A stretch of DNA of 64,000 nt from the NCBI GenBank assembly GCA_963766935.1, contig CAVYBY010000003.1, positions 372,001 to 436,000 on the forward strand, in the 5' to 3' direction. The notes beneath the pieces were generated by a model. It was not told the DNA's origin. It saw nothing but the letters and a program-made list of their open reading frames with translations, and made no database searches. Shown piece by piece: positions 35,637 through 45,603 of this stretch. The position numbers and the translations under genes are program-made. The DNA comes from CAVYBY01 sp963766935 (GTDB taxonomy: Bacteria; Actinomycetota; UBA4738; HRBIN12). Each line of letters starts with the position of its first letter. Within the stretch, counting starts at the first letter, position 1.

Positions 35637-36775
35637 GCGGGCTCTGCCAGATCGTTCAGCTTCCGGGCGGCGTCCACGACCGCCGCCGCACGCTCGTCGG
35701 CCTGCATGGGCTCGAGCGGGGGTTCGGACAGCGTCGCCGGCACCTCCCCGCCGGCCAGGCGCTCCGCCTCCTCGATCCAGGACTCGGGCAGCGCGTCCGG
35801 CAGCTCGACGCCCGCCATCTGAGCGAACGCGATCGTCCACGCGCGCGGGACCACCCGCGCCCACTGGTAGCCGCCGCCGCCCGTGGCGACCCAGCGTCCC
35901 GACGCCGCGTCGTGGGCCAGCTCGTGCAGCAGCCGCGCGCATGCGCTGTAGGCGGCCGTGGTCAGACGCAGGTGCGCGAGCGGATCCGTGGCGTGCGTGT
36001 CGCACCCCAGCTGGGTCACGAGCACGTCGGGCTCGAATCGCCGGACGAGCGGGGGGACCACCGCGCGCAGCGCCGCGAGCCACCCCGCGTCTCCGGTCGC
36101 CGGGGGAAGCGGCACGTTGACCGCCGATCCGGGGGCGTCCGGTCCGCCTCGCTCGTCGAGCCCGCCGGTCCCGGGGAACAGGTACTCGCCCGATTCATGG
36201 ATCGAGATCGTGAGCACACGCGGATCGTTCCAGAAGACGAACTGCACCCCGTCGCCGTGGTGGACGTCGACGTCGACGTAGGCGACACGTGACGCGCCCT
36301 GGTCGAGCAGCCACGCGATGGCGACGGCGGGGTCGTTGTAGACGCAGAAGCCCGACGCCCGCTCGGGCATGGCGTGGTGCAGCCCGCCGGCCGCATTGAA
36401 CGCGTGCTGCGTCTCACCGGACCAGACGGCGCGCGCCGCCTCGATCGAGGCCCCAACCACGATCGCGCCGGCCTCGTGCATCCGATCGAAGATCGGGTTG
36501 TCGCCCGGCCCGTAGCCGAACCGGCGCCAGTCCCCCGCCTCGCCGTGCCCCGCCCGCCGGGTCGCGTCGACGAAGGCCGGGGTGTGCACGAGCTCGATCC
36601 GATCGTCGGTGGCCGGGCGGCAGCCGAGCCGCACGACGTTGGGCGCGGCGTCGAGGCCGAACGCCTCGATCAGCGACCATGTGAGCAGGACGCGCTGCGG
36701 ACGGAGCGGGTGCTCGGGTCCGTGGTCGTAGATCGACGCCTCACGGCACACCACGAGCCCCACCCGGTCGCTCAT
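35633..36775 (-). CDS. AcuC-like histone deacetylase family protein
   Basis: 380-residue zinc-dependent deacetylase of the acetoin-utilisation/class I HDAC family. The catalytic elements are GGLHHAMP (active-site His pair), YVDVDVHHGDGVQ (zinc aspartate and histidine) and GCDTHATDPLAH (second zinc aspartate). In Bacillus AcuC deacetylates acetyl-CoA synthetase; here the target is unknown. It overlaps both neighbours by four bases (ATGA), so it is made together with an aminotransferase and pyruvate kinase. Confidence 0.9.
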   Translation of the reverse strand: MSDRVGLVVCREASIYDHGPEHPLRPQRVLLTWSLIEAFGLDAAPNVVRLGCRPATDDRIELVHTPAFVDATRRAGHGEAGDWRRFGYGPGDNPIFDRMHEAGAIVVGASIEAARAVWSGETQHAFNAAGGLHHAMPERASGFCVYNDPAVAIAWLLDQGASRVAYVDVDVHHGDGVQFVFWNDPRVLTISIHESGEYLFPGTGGLDERGGPDAPGSAVNVPLPPATGDAGWLAALRAVVPPLVRRFEPDVLVTQLGCDTHATDPLAHLRLTTAAYSACARLLHELAHDAASGRWVATGGGGYQWARVVPRAWTIAFAQMAGVELPDALPESWIEEAERLAGGEVPATLSEPPLEPMQADERAAAVVDAARKLNDLAEPA

Positions 36776-38085
36776 CCGATCGACGTGATCGCGCTCACCG
36801 TCCGCTCGACCAGTTGGCCGGCCTCCTCCTCGCTCAGGCCAAAGGGCGGGCCAAGCATCACCAGGTCCCCGTCCATGCCGTCCACGTGTCCGGTCGAGTG
36901 ATACAGGAGCAGCCCGGCCTCCTGAGCCGCGGCGACCACGCGCTCGGTCGCGCGATCGGCCCGCGGGAACGGCTCCTTGGTCTCGCGGTCGCGCACCAGC
37001 TCGATCCCGATCATCGGACCGAGTCCGCGAACATCGCCGACCATCGCCGCATCGGCCAGCTCCGACCGCAGGGCCTCGAGCAACCGGGACCCGAGGTCGC
37101 GGCCCTGATCGAGCAGACCGCCCGGACCCAGCCGCCGGAGCACGGCACTGGCGACGGCGGCGCCGAGCGCGTTGTGCGACCACGTGAACCCGTGCGTGAA
37201 CCCGATGTGGGAGATGGCCGTGAACACCTTCGAGGTCGCGGCCGCGAACCCGAACGGCACGTACCCGCTGGTCGCGCCCTTCCCGGCGGTGAGGATGTCC
37301 GGACGGACGTCCCAGTGCTCGACGCCGAACCAGCGGCCGGTGCGCCCGAAGCCGGTCATCACCTCGTCGGCGATCACGAGGATCCCGTGACGCCGGCAGA
37401 CCTCGGTCACGCGGGACCAGTAGTCGTCACAGGGAACGGCCGCGGCGAGCGTCGCGCCCGAGACCGGCTCGGCCAGGAACGCGGCAATCGTCTCGGGTCC
37501 GTACTGCTTGATCATGCGCTCGAGCTCCGCGCCGTGCCAGGCCCCGCACTCCCGTGGGTGCGCCGGGTTCTCGCACCGGTACTCGTAGGCCGCCGGCCCG
37601 TGGAGGAACCGGCCGAGCCACGGCGTGTACGGCGAGCGCAGCGGAACCTTGCCGCTGGCGTCGAGCGCTCCGATCGTGTTCCCGTGATAGGAGTTGCGGC
37701 GCGCGATCACGGTCGTCCGCGCCGGCTCGCGCATCGAGAGGAAGTACGCGCGGGCCATCTTGATCGCCGTCTCGACCGCCTCGCTCCCGCCCGACACCGG
37801 ATAGATGCGCGGATCGTGCATCGGCAGCAACGGAGCCAGCTCGTCCGCGTAGGACTCGACCGCTTCCGTCGTGAACATCGATCCGTGGACGTATTGGGTC
37901 TTCCGCAGCTGCGCCTCGGCGGCCTCGATCAGCGCCTCGTCTCCGTGGCCGACGTTCACGACGATCGCCCCGCCCGACCCGTCGAGGTACCGCTTCCCGT
38001 CGGCGTCGACGATCCACGCGCCCTCGGCGTGCACCGCGGTCGGCAGGCTCCGGTGCAGGACGCGTGAGAAGACGTGCCCGCTCAC
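36772..38085 (-). CDS. class III (omega) aminotransferase
   Basis: 437-residue PLP enzyme. SGGSEAVETAIKMAR, ADEVMTGFGRTGRWFG and the PLP lysine in TAGKGATSGY are diagnostic. Substrate is likely an omega-amino acid or diamine, but cannot be fixed from sequence. The GTG at 38085 overlaps the CoA-transferase stop (GTGA); the ORF continuing upstream to 38979 is the frameshifted CoA-transferase. Second aminotransferase of the same block, less damaged than the one at 39801. Confidence 0.92.
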   Translation of the reverse strand: MSGHVFSRVLHRSLPTAVHAEGAWIVDADGKRYLDGSGGAIVVNVGHGDEALIEAAEAQLRKTQYVHGSMFTTEAVESYADELAPLLPMHDPRIYPVSGGSEAVETAIKMARAYFLSMREPARTTVIARRNSYHGNTIGALDASGKVPLRSPYTPWLGRFLHGPAAYEYRCENPAHPRECGAWHGAELERMIKQYGPETIAAFLAEPVSGATLAAAVPCDDYWSRVTEVCRRHGILVIADEVMTGFGRTGRWFGVEHWDVRPDILTAGKGATSGYVPFGFAAATSKVFTAISHIGFTHGFTWSHNALGAAVASAVLRRLGPGGLLDQGRDLGSRLLEALRSELADAAMVGDVRGLGPMIGIELVRDRETKEPFPRADRATERVVAAAQEAGLLLYHSTGHVDGMDGDLVMLGPPFGLSEEEAGQLVERTVSAITSIG

Positions 38086-38862
38086 GAGGTGTGCACGCCG
38101 CCCGGATCGAGCTCCGTGCGGATCAGCCGGAGCTCCTCTTCGCTCGGCGGCTCGGTCGTTCCCAGATCGGCGGAGATCTTCGGATCCCACCCCATGCTGC
38201 CCGTGACGTCCTCGAGACCGACCCCCGGGTGGAGCGTCTCGAGCATCATCTCGCCCGACGCGGGGTCGAAGCCGTACGTTCCGAGATCGGTGACCACGTT
38301 CGTGGGACCGCTTCCCCACCAGCCGCGTCGCCGGTCGTGCTCCGGGTCGCCCGAGTGGCCGGGCGACGTGCGGAAGTCGAGCTTGTCGACGAAGGAGCGC
38401 GGCGACTGGCGCATGATCACGAGGACCTGCTTGCGCGTTGATGGCGATCTCGCACGCCCCGCCGGAACCCGGCAGGCGCACCTTGGGGTGGGCGTAGTCG
38501 CCGATCACGGTGGTGTTGATGTTCCCGAACCGGTCGATCTGCGAGGCGCCGAGGAACCCAACGTCGATCAGCCCGGCCTGCAGGTAGTAGGCGAACAGCT
38601 CGAACATCGAGGTGACCGAGGCCGATCCCGTCACCAGCGTCGGGTCGCCGATCGACAGCGGAAGCCGGGCTGGCTGCGCGCCGAACACGCCTGCCTCGTA
38701 GACGAGCTGCAGGTCGGGCGTCGACCGTTCGCTGTGCCAGGTTGCAGGCGATGTTGGGCGGGCCGACGCCGACGAAGCAGATCCGCTCGCCGGCCAGGAG
38801 GCGCGCGCGCGGCCACGATCATCATCTCGTTCTCCGAGAAGCGGGCGGTGGGGCTCGCTCAC
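38082..38862 (-). CDS. CoA-transferase beta subunit (glutaconate/3-oxoacid type), frameshifted in this sequence
   Basis: Partner of the alpha subunit gene just upstream. Recognisable pieces in three frames: SENEMMIVAARA, GERICFVGVGPPNIACNLA, then VYEAGVFGAQPARLPLSIGD through QIDRFGNINTTVIGDY, then RQSPRSFVDKLDFRTSPGH to the stop. At least four single-base shifts (near 38850, 38805, 38740 and 38435) break about 780 bp. Start GTG 38862 overlaps the alpha-subunit stop. The conserved residues remain, so sequence error is more likely than decay. Transfers CoA between acyl groups. Confidence 0.75.
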
Positions 38863-39800
38863 GCGTAGCTCCCGTAGTTCACCTCGCCGGACCGAGCCGG
38901 GCCCGGCCCAGCGAGGCCCACCGGTCGGCGCCCAGCTTCTCCACGTACTCGTCGTGGACCCGAGAGGGCGTAGACCCACTCGTCGCAGCCATGCCCTCAG
39001 CTTCGCCGCGTCGCGGGAGATCGCGTCCCAGTCGAGGTAGAAGCGGTTGTCGCGGTCGTAGTACCCCTGGGCGAAGGACGGATGGCAGCGCGAACGGCTG
39101 CACGACGACCGCGTCGACGATGGCCCGGGGATGACCGTGCGATTGGGATCGCGCCGGATGACGTCGCTCGTCCACGATCTCCTCGCACACCACGATCACC
39201 CGCTCGGCGGCGAAGGCGGCCTCCTTCTGGCAGCCGAGCAGGCCCCAGATCTGGGCGTTTCCGCCGGCGTCGGCCCGCTGCGCGTGCACGATCGTCACGT
39301 CCGGGTGCAGCGGCGGCACGGCGTAGACCTCGTCGTCGCCGTAGGGCGAGGCGAGCGGCACGATCCTCGGGTTCGCCTTCGGCAGGTCGCTCTCGAAGTA
39401 GCTGCGGAGGGGGAAGAAGGGAAGGCCCGCCGCGCCGGCCATGTACCGGCAGACCATGCCGAAGTGGCTGTACTCCTCGATCTCCAGCGGCTCGGGGTCG
39501 GCCCGTCCTCGATCCGGCGGCGGACGGCGTGCAGCGATCCGACGCCCGGGTTGCCCAGCCAGCTAGAAGACCAGCTTCGCGCGACGCCGGCGCCGACCAT
39601 CTGGTCGTAGATCACGTCGGGCGTCATGCGCGCAGAGCGTCAGGTCGCGACTTCCTCTGGCGGATGATCTCGTGCCCCGCGGCGAAGCAGATCAGATGGG
39701 TGAAGCCTTCGATCGCCACTGTGTCGCCGTCGTGCACGAGTTCGGCGACGGCGTCGCGCATCGAGGTGACCTTGACGCGCGCTTGTCGCGCTCGGCCCAT
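38859..39800 (-). CDS. CoA-transferase alpha subunit (glutaconate/3-oxoacid type), frameshifted in this sequence
   Basis: Fragments in several frames read, in order: SMRDAVAELVHDGDTVAIEG and FTHLICFAAGHEIIRQ (N-terminus), MTPDVIYDQMVGAGVAR, WLGNPGVGSLHAVRRRIEDG, then a long intact piece from GMVCRYMAGAAGLPFFPLRS through CEEIVDE, and finally NYGSYA at the stop. This order matches the GctA-like alpha subunit, about 300 residues. I count at least five shifts. The start may be the ATG at 39800 or 39761. The end overlaps the beta subunit start (GTGA). Confidence 0.72.
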
Positions 39801-41176
39801 GGCCTGGTGCCTTCGGGCGTCTCCACCCGGCCTCGTGCCGCCAGGCGGAACAGCCGCCGGCCTCGACCGCCGTGAGCACCTCGTCGAGGATGCCGAGGCC
39901 CGTGCTTGCCTGGTCCTCGCGGAATGACGAGCGGCGGCGAGATCCGCATCGCGGCGTCGCCCGCCCGGAGCACGAGCAGCCCCCGCCTGAAGCTGGCGAT
40001 CTCCACCTCGGCGGCGGTCACGTTGTCGTGAAACTCGATGCCGATCCAGAGCGCGCGGCCGCGGACGTCCCTGATGAGTCGTGGCGCTGCGCAGCGACGT
40101 CCGAGGCCGTCGAGCAGGGCTGCGCCCATCCGCTCGGCGTTCTCGACGAGCCCTCGGCCTCGATCAGGTCGATCGTGGCGAGCGCCGCGGCGCAGGAGAT
40201 CGCCGATCCGCCGTAGGTCGATCCGTGGGCGCCCAGCCCCCAGACCATCAGATCGTCCCGCGCGATCATGGCGCCGAGCGGCAGGCCGCTGGCGATGCCC
40301 TTGCCGGAGATCAGGATGTCGGGCTCCACGCCTTAGTGCTCGATCGCCCACATCCGGCCGCTGCGGCCCATGCCGGACTGCACCTCGTCTGCGACGAGCA
40401 GGATGCCGTGTTGGTCGCAGAGGTCGCGCAGATACCGGAACCAACCCTGCGGGGGGATCACATAGCCGCCCTTCGCCCAGCATCGGCTCGACGACGATCG
40501 CGGCCACCTCGCGGGGCGACACGAGCCGCGGAAGAGGATCCCTCCGGTGATGAGTCGAAGTCCGCCCGAACACCGAGGGGGTGAGCACGCTCGGAAGCAG
40601 CGGGTCCGAAGTTCGTCCGGTACGTGCGCCTTGCTAGGCAGTCAGCGAGACGCTCCCCATCGACCGCCCGTGGAACGACGCCGAAGAAGCCGATCAGGTA
40701 CTGGCGGCCGGTGTGCGTAGCGCGCCAGCTTGATCGCCGCCTCCACGGCCTCGGTTCCGGAGTTGGTCAGGAACGACCGGGTCGGCCGGGAGAACGGGGC
40801 AAGCTCGTCCAGCCGCTCGCAGACCTCGGCGTAGTTGGGCAGGAAGAAGTCGCTCGCGGAGTAGTGCAGCAGCTGGCCGGCCTGCTCGCGGATGGCCTCG
40901 ACCACCCTGGGATGGCAGTGCCCGGTCGAGGTGACGGCGATGCCGGCGTTGAGGTCCAGGAAGATGTTGCCGTCGACGTCCTCGACGATGGAGCCCGCGC
41001 CCCGCGCGGGGCACGAACGGGTACGCGCGAGGAAGCGACGGGCTGGTGACCCGCCGGTCCCGCTCGACGTGGGCCATCGCCTTCGGACCCGGGACCTCCG
41101 TTCGAATGCGCGGTCCGTCGAGTGCCGCGAGCGCTTCCCCCGACAGGTCCCGGTCTTCCCGCACCCGCGAGCCCAC
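39801..41176 (-). CDS. class III aminotransferase (4-aminobutyrate/acetylornithine type), frameshifted with an in-frame stop
   Basis: PLP enzyme in pieces: an N-terminus with PGPKAMAHVERDRRVTSPS, then VVEAIREQAGQLLHYSASDF, FLTNSGTEAVEAAIKLARYA, VVEPMLGEG, ADEVQSGMGRSGRMWAIEH, ILISGKGIASGLPLGAM (PLP lysine) and GGSAISCAAALATIDLIEAEG. Numerous indels plus a TAA at 40333-40335 where a Trp or Tyr codon is expected. Upstream GTG at 41176, 2 bp after the dehydrogenase stop. The C-terminal boundary is approximate. Likely transfers an amino group from an omega-amino acid such as 4-aminobutyrate; specificity not proven. Confidence 0.68.
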
Positions 41177-41178
41177 GC

Positions 41179-42746
41179 CTAGTCCTCGATAACCGTGCGG
41201 GACTGTTCGCGCAGGTACTGGGTGACGTAGTGAAGGCCCGCCGCCGGCCTTGCCGGTGGTGCCGGAGCCCTTCCAGCCGCCGAACGGCTGCATGCCGGGC
41301 CAGGCACCCGTCGTGGACCCCGGCGCGGCGGTTCACGTAGACCACGCCCGCTTGGATCCGGTCCAGCCACTCGTCGATCTCGGCCCGGTCCTCGCTGAAC
41401 AGGCCGGCCGTCAGGCCGTACTCGGTCTCGTTCGCCAGCCCGATCGCCTGATCGAGCGAGTCCACCGGAGCGACCGTGACGAAGGGCACGAACAGCTCGC
41501 GCTTCCACAGCCAGCTGTCGAGCGGGGCCTCCGCGATGGTCGGCTCGACGAAGTTGCCGCGTCCGAGGTCACCGGTCTCCATGCGCTTGCCGCCGGCAAG
41601 GATCGAACCGGTGGAGCTCGCCTCCCGGCTGGCCTCCTCGAACGTCTCGACGGCGGCCGCGTTGATGACGGGGCCCATGTAGACGCTCCGCTCGAGCGGG
41701 TCGCCGATCTGGAGCTTCTGGGTCTTCTCTTGAAGCAGCGCGACGAACTCATCGTAGACCGCGCGCTCGACGTAGGCCCGCGAGCAGGCGGAGCACTTCT
41801 GCCCGCCGAATCCGAACGCGCTCCGCAGCACCCCGTCGGTCGCCTTGTCGAGGTCGGCGCTCTTCGTGACGATGGTCGGGTTCTTCCCGCCCATCTCGCA
41901 GATGACGGGCTTGGGGAAGTCCGAGGCAAACGTCTTGTAGATGTCCATGCCGACTTCGTAGGACCCGGTGAACGTGATGCCGTTCACGTCCGGGTGATGC
42001 ACGAGCCGGTCGCCGGCCACGGCGCCGCGGCCGCACAGGAACTGGAACGCGCCCGCCGGCACGCCGGCGTCGCGATAGACCTCGTACAGCTTGTACCCGA
42101 GCAGGGAGCCGGCGTTGGACGGCTTCAGGCACACCGCGTTGCCGGCGACGAGCGCGGCCGACGAGGGCCCGCCGGCAAGCGCCATCGGGAAGTTGAACGG
42201 GCTGATCACGGCCCACACGCCGTAGGGGCGCATGACGTCGTAGTACTCGCCCGCCGAGCCGAGCCCGCTCATCGGCACGCGAAAGCCTTCGTTCTTCTCG
42301 GTCTCGTCGCAGTTCCACCGGATCAGCTCGGCCGTCTCCTGGACGTCGCCGAGCGCCTCGAGCCGGCTCTTGCCGACCTCGAAGCCCATCAGGGCGGCAA
42401 GCAGGTACAGCCGCTCTTCCAGCAGATCGGCGGACCTGCGGAGGATCTCCACGCGCGTCTTCCAGCCCATCCGGTCCCACTCGATCGCGAACGCCTTCGC
42501 GGCGGCAACGGCGTCGTCCACGTCGGCGATGCTCGCCTGGGCGAACTTGCCGACCACGATCTGGTCGTCGATCGGCGACCGCTCCTCGAAGAGCTCGCCG
42601 GACCAGCGCTCCTCGCCGCTCACGACGACGGGGTATTCCTTGCCGAGCTCGGCTCGCGCCTCCTCGACGCCCTCGTCGTAGGCCTTCTGGAGCTCTTCGT
42701 TGTCGGCCGACAGGGTTGCGTAGGTGACCCGGAACTTCTGGGCCAT
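41179..42746 (-). CDS. pruA: L-glutamate gamma-semialdehyde (P5C) dehydrogenase, frameshifted near the C-terminus
   Basis: About 520-residue NAD-dependent aldehyde dehydrogenase closest to the RocA/PruA group, which oxidises glutamate semialdehyde from proline to glutamate. Key features: VISPFNFPMALAGG, FTGSYEVGMDIYK (nucleotide site), EMGGKNPTIV, the catalytic cysteine in GFGGQKCSACSRAYV and REAS/VGRG spacing typical of the family. Near 41300 and 41235 two shifts break the end, which resumes as MQPFGGWKGSGTTGKAGG and QYLREQSRTVIED. Proline dehydrogenase lies 2.8 kb upstream. ATG 42746. Confidence 0.88.
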
Positions 42747-42910
42747 TGGTGCCTCCTTCCGAACGATTCGTGTCGTGGGTGGTGTGGGCGGCATGGTATC
42801 GCCGCGGTCGAAGTTGCAACACGCCCGCGCGTGACCGGCGGCCGAGACCGAAGCCGGCGGGGTCGAAACGCGAACTTCGGCGTCTTTCGGGCGTATGCTT
42901 CGGCTCCCGA

Positions 42911-43702
42911 ATGAGGCTCCTGACCTACGACCGCGGGGGGCAGCGGCGGCTGGGAGCGATCCTCGAGGGTGAGGTGGTCGATTTGCCCGACGCGGTCGGG
43001 CACCCGGCCTTTCCGACCACACTCGAGGGCCTGGTCTCGAGCAGCCGAGGCACCGTCATGGATGCGGCAAGAGCAGCGCTCTCCCGCGACGAAGCCATGA
43101 GCTGGCGCGTCCCCAAACCGAGGATCCTGGCGCCCCTGTTCCCGCGCTCCCTGCTCTTTCTCGGCGCCGACGACCGGGAGCGGCGGATGGTCGCACCCGA
43201 GGAGCTCGTCCCCTGGCCGGCGGGCGCCGCGTGGCTCGACTACGAGCCCAAGGTGGCGGCCGTGCTCGGGCTCGAGGTGGACGGCGCGAGCGACATCGAC
43301 GCCGTGCAGCAACACATCTTCGGGTACACGCTGGTCAACGACTGGACCGCATGGTCCGAAGACGGCAGCCCCGTCCCCACGGCCGCGGGTGTGCCGCTGG
43401 CGCTGGGACCGTGCGTGGTCACCGCCGACGACCTGGACCCGCAGACGACGTTCCTGCAAGTCAGGATCGACGAGGAAGAAGTCGCGAAGGGGAACCTGAA
43501 CGGCGCCGCGCGAAGCCTCGCCGAGCTGGTGGCGGCGGCCTCGCGCGACGCGCCGCTCGAGCGGGGAGATGCGTTCGCCGTGGGGCCGTTCCCGCCGGCC
43601 GAGCAGGACTCACGCCGGCGGCTGTGGCCCCAGGCGCTCGTGGAGCTTGCCGCCGAAGGGATCGGAACCCTCCGCAACCGGTTGTCGGCGCGGACCGGCT
43701 AG
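42911..43702 (+). CDS. fumarylacetoacetase (FAH) family protein
   Basis: 263 residues. An N-terminal small domain (about 1-85) and an FAH-fold C-terminal domain with LDYEPKVAAVLGLE, GYTLVNDWTAWS and NLNGAARSLAELV. The family hydrolyses or decarboxylates dioxo acids. At the position where many members have a second acidic metal ligand (EGELAVVIG) this protein has a lysine, and the ND(V/S)(T/S)ARD motif is altered, so its activity is uncertain. ATG 42911. It runs opposite to its neighbours and its stop TAG shares bases with the convergent small gene. Confidence 0.8.
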   Translation: MRLLTYDRGGQRRLGAILEGEVVDLPDAVGHPAFPTTLEGLVSSSRGTVMDAARAALSRDEAMSWRVPKPRILAPLFPRSLLFLGADDRERRMVAPEELVPWPAGAAWLDYEPKVAAVLGLEVDGASDIDAVQQHIFGYTLVNDWTAWSEDGSPVPTAAGVPLALGPCVVTADDLDPQTTFLQVRIDEEEVAKGNLNGAARSLAELVAAASRDAPLERGDAFAVGPFPPAEQDSRRRLWPQALVELAAEGIGTLRNRLSARTG

Positions 43703-43824
43703 CGCTTCTTCGAAGCCGCCTTGCGCTCCTCGCCCTTTGCCTTGGCGTGCCGCGCATCGCGCGCCTTCTTGGCGCGCTCGCGGTCCTTCGCGTTCCGTAC
43801 CTTTGCCAGGTCGCCTCGTCCCAC
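43699..43824 (-). CDS. small basic protein, function unknown
   Basis: 41 residues, about half Lys/Arg/Ala: starts VGRGDLAKVRNAKDRERAKK and ends AASKKR. The GTG at 43824 has CGGGAG six bases upstream, and begins 2 bp after the proC stop, so it is cotranscribed with proline genes. Could bind RNA or DNA. No family recognised. Confidence 0.6.
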   Translation of the reverse strand: MGRGDLAKVRNAKDRERAKKARDARHAKAKGEERKAASKKR

Positions 43825-43826
43825 GT

Positions 43827-44657
43827 CTACTCCCGATCCTCGTCGCCGCCCTGTGCCAGTTCCACCGAACGTCGACGGGCCGCGTCGATCGCGTTCAGGA
43901 AGGCCGCGCGGACGCCGGCCTCTTCGAGATGACGGATCGCCGCGATGGTCGTGCCGCCGGGCGACGTGACCATCTCGCGGAGCTCCACCGGATGCAGCCC
44001 GGTGTCGCGCAACATCTTCGCCGAGCCGAGCATCGTCTGGATGATCAGCTCGGTGGCGACGTCGCGAGACAGGCCGAGCAGGATGCAGGCCTCGATCATC
44101 GCCTCGGCCAGCAAGAAGAAGTACGCGGGACCCGAGCCCGACGTCGCGGTGATCGCGTCGAGATGGGTCTCCGGCAGCCGTAGCACGCGGCCGACATAGC
44201 CGAGCAGCTCCTCGGCCACCGCGACGTGCTCGTCGCTCGCATGCCGCCCAGGCGAGACCACGGACATGGCCTCGTCGACGAGCACCGCGACGTTCGACAT
44301 CACGCGGACGACGGGGACGTCGTCGGGCAGGTGCTTTTCCACGAACGACGTGCGCACACCGGCGGCGAAGCTCACCACGAGGTGCTCGCTCGTGACCTGC
44401 TCGCGGATCTGGCCGAGCAGGGCATCCATGTCCTGCGGCTTCGCCATCAGGACCAGCACGCTTGCCCACCGCGCGGCCTCGGCGTTGTCGAGCGTGACCG
44501 CGACGCCGTAGCGCTCGGCGAGCTCGCGCGACCGCTCCTCGCGGCGGTTGGACACCATCAGATCCTCGACGGAGCGTCCGCCGGAGCGGATCAGACCCGA
44601 GACGAGCGCCTCGCCCATCTTGCCCCCGCCGAGGAAGGCAACTTTTCGATCGTTCAT
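43827..44657 (-). CDS. proC: pyrroline-5-carboxylate reductase (ProC)
   Basis: 276 residues. NADP-dependent last step of proline synthesis. N-terminal Rossmann motif FLGGGKMGEALVSGLI; VLMAKPQDM; and the family signature near the C-terminus (TSGSGPAYFFLLAEAM with REMVTSPGGTTIAAI). ATG at 44657 overlaps the proline dehydrogenase stop (ATGA). Pairing a synthetic and a degradative proline gene in one operon is unusual unless they share P5C channeling or ProC balances P5C. Confidence 0.94.
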   Translation of the reverse strand: MNDRKVAFLGGGKMGEALVSGLIRSGGRSVEDLMVSNRREERSRELAERYGVAVTLDNAEAARWASVLVLMAKPQDMDALLGQIREQVTSEHLVVSFAAGVRTSFVEKHLPDDVPVVRVMSNVAVLVDEAMSVVSPGRHASDEHVAVAEELLGYVGRVLRLPETHLDAITATSGSGPAYFFLLAEAMIEACILLGLSRDVATELIIQTMLGSAKMLRDTGLHPVELREMVTSPGGTTIAAIRHLEEAGVRAAFLNAIDAARRRSVELAQGGDEDRE

Positions 44658-45583
44658 CGGCCCCTCGCCAGATTCGACAGGAAGAACCACACGTTCGCCG
44701 GCCGCTCGGCCAGCCGCCGCGTCAAGTAGGGATACCACTGCGTCCCGTACGGGAGGTAGAGCCGAAGCCTCGACCCGTTCGCAGCAAGGCCGGCCTGCAG
44801 GTCGCGCCGGACACCGTACAGCATCTGGAACTCCACCCGGGACCAGGCGTCGGCGTCCCCGGCAAGGCGCGAGCGCACTCCCTCGACGAGACGCGGATCG
44901 TGCGTGGCCACGTCCACGGGATGCCCGCGGGCGAGCAGCGTCGCGAACAGACGGGTGAAGCTCTGGTCGACGTCCCGCTTGGACGGATAGGCGACCTCGG
45001 GCGGCTCCAGGTACGCACCCTTGACGAGCCGCACGCGCACGCCCGGGGGCAGATCGAAGACATCCTGCTCCGTCCGGCGAAGGCACGACTGCAGGCAGAC
45101 GCCGACCGAAGGAGCTCGCTCGTAGGCGGCCCGCAGCACCTCGAGCGTCGCGTCCACGTACTCGTGGCCTTCCATGTCGATCATCACGACGACGCCGCGC
45201 GCCGCCTCGACGATGCGATCCACCCGCGCGAGGCATCGCTCGGTGGACGCGGCGAGCCCAAGCTGGGTCAGCTTGATCGAGATCGCGCAATCCAGACCGG
45301 GTCGCATCTGTATGCCGGCGAGCGCCTCGAGGTACGCGCCGGCCGCCTGGTCGGCGTCGTCCTCGCTCTCGGCGTGCTCTCCGAGGTGGTCGAGCATGGC
45401 CGCGACGCCGGTGTCCTCCAGCTCGGCGGCCGCGCGGATCGCCTCGTCGAGGGTCGCGCCGGCCACGAACCGGCCGGCAAGAGCCCGCCCGGGCCGCGTG
45501 CCCGTGACGAGCCGGCGCACCAGGCGCAGACGCGAGATGCGAACCATCGCCGGGCGGATGATCCCGGTCGAGAACGACGCCAC
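44654..45583 (-). CDS. putA: proline dehydrogenase (monofunctional)
   Basis: 309-residue FAD enzyme oxidising proline to pyrroline-5-carboxylate; electrons can go to the quinone pool. The barrel motifs are ISIKLTQLGL, MIDMEGHEYVDATL, LQSCLRRTEQD, RLVKGAYLEPPEVA, FQMLYGVRRDLQ and the C-terminal YGTQWYPYLTRRLAERPANV. This is the short, monofunctional form common in Gram-positive bacteria; the matching dehydrogenase is at 41179-42746. GTG start at 45583. A TetR regulator lies 20 bp upstream. Confidence 0.93.
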   Translation of the reverse strand: MASFSTGIIRPAMVRISRLRLVRRLVTGTRPGRALAGRFVAGATLDEAIRAAAELEDTGVAAMLDHLGEHAESEDDADQAAGAYLEALAGIQMRPGLDCAISIKLTQLGLAASTERCLARVDRIVEAARGVVVMIDMEGHEYVDATLEVLRAAYERAPSVGVCLQSCLRRTEQDVFDLPPGVRVRLVKGAYLEPPEVAYPSKRDVDQSFTRLFATLLARGHPVDVATHDPRLVEGVRSRLAGDADAWSRVEFQMLYGVRRDLQAGLAANGSRLRLYLPYGTQWYPYLTRRLAERPANVWFFLSNLARGR

Positions 45584-45603
45584 GAGGGGAGTCTAGGCGG
45601 GCC

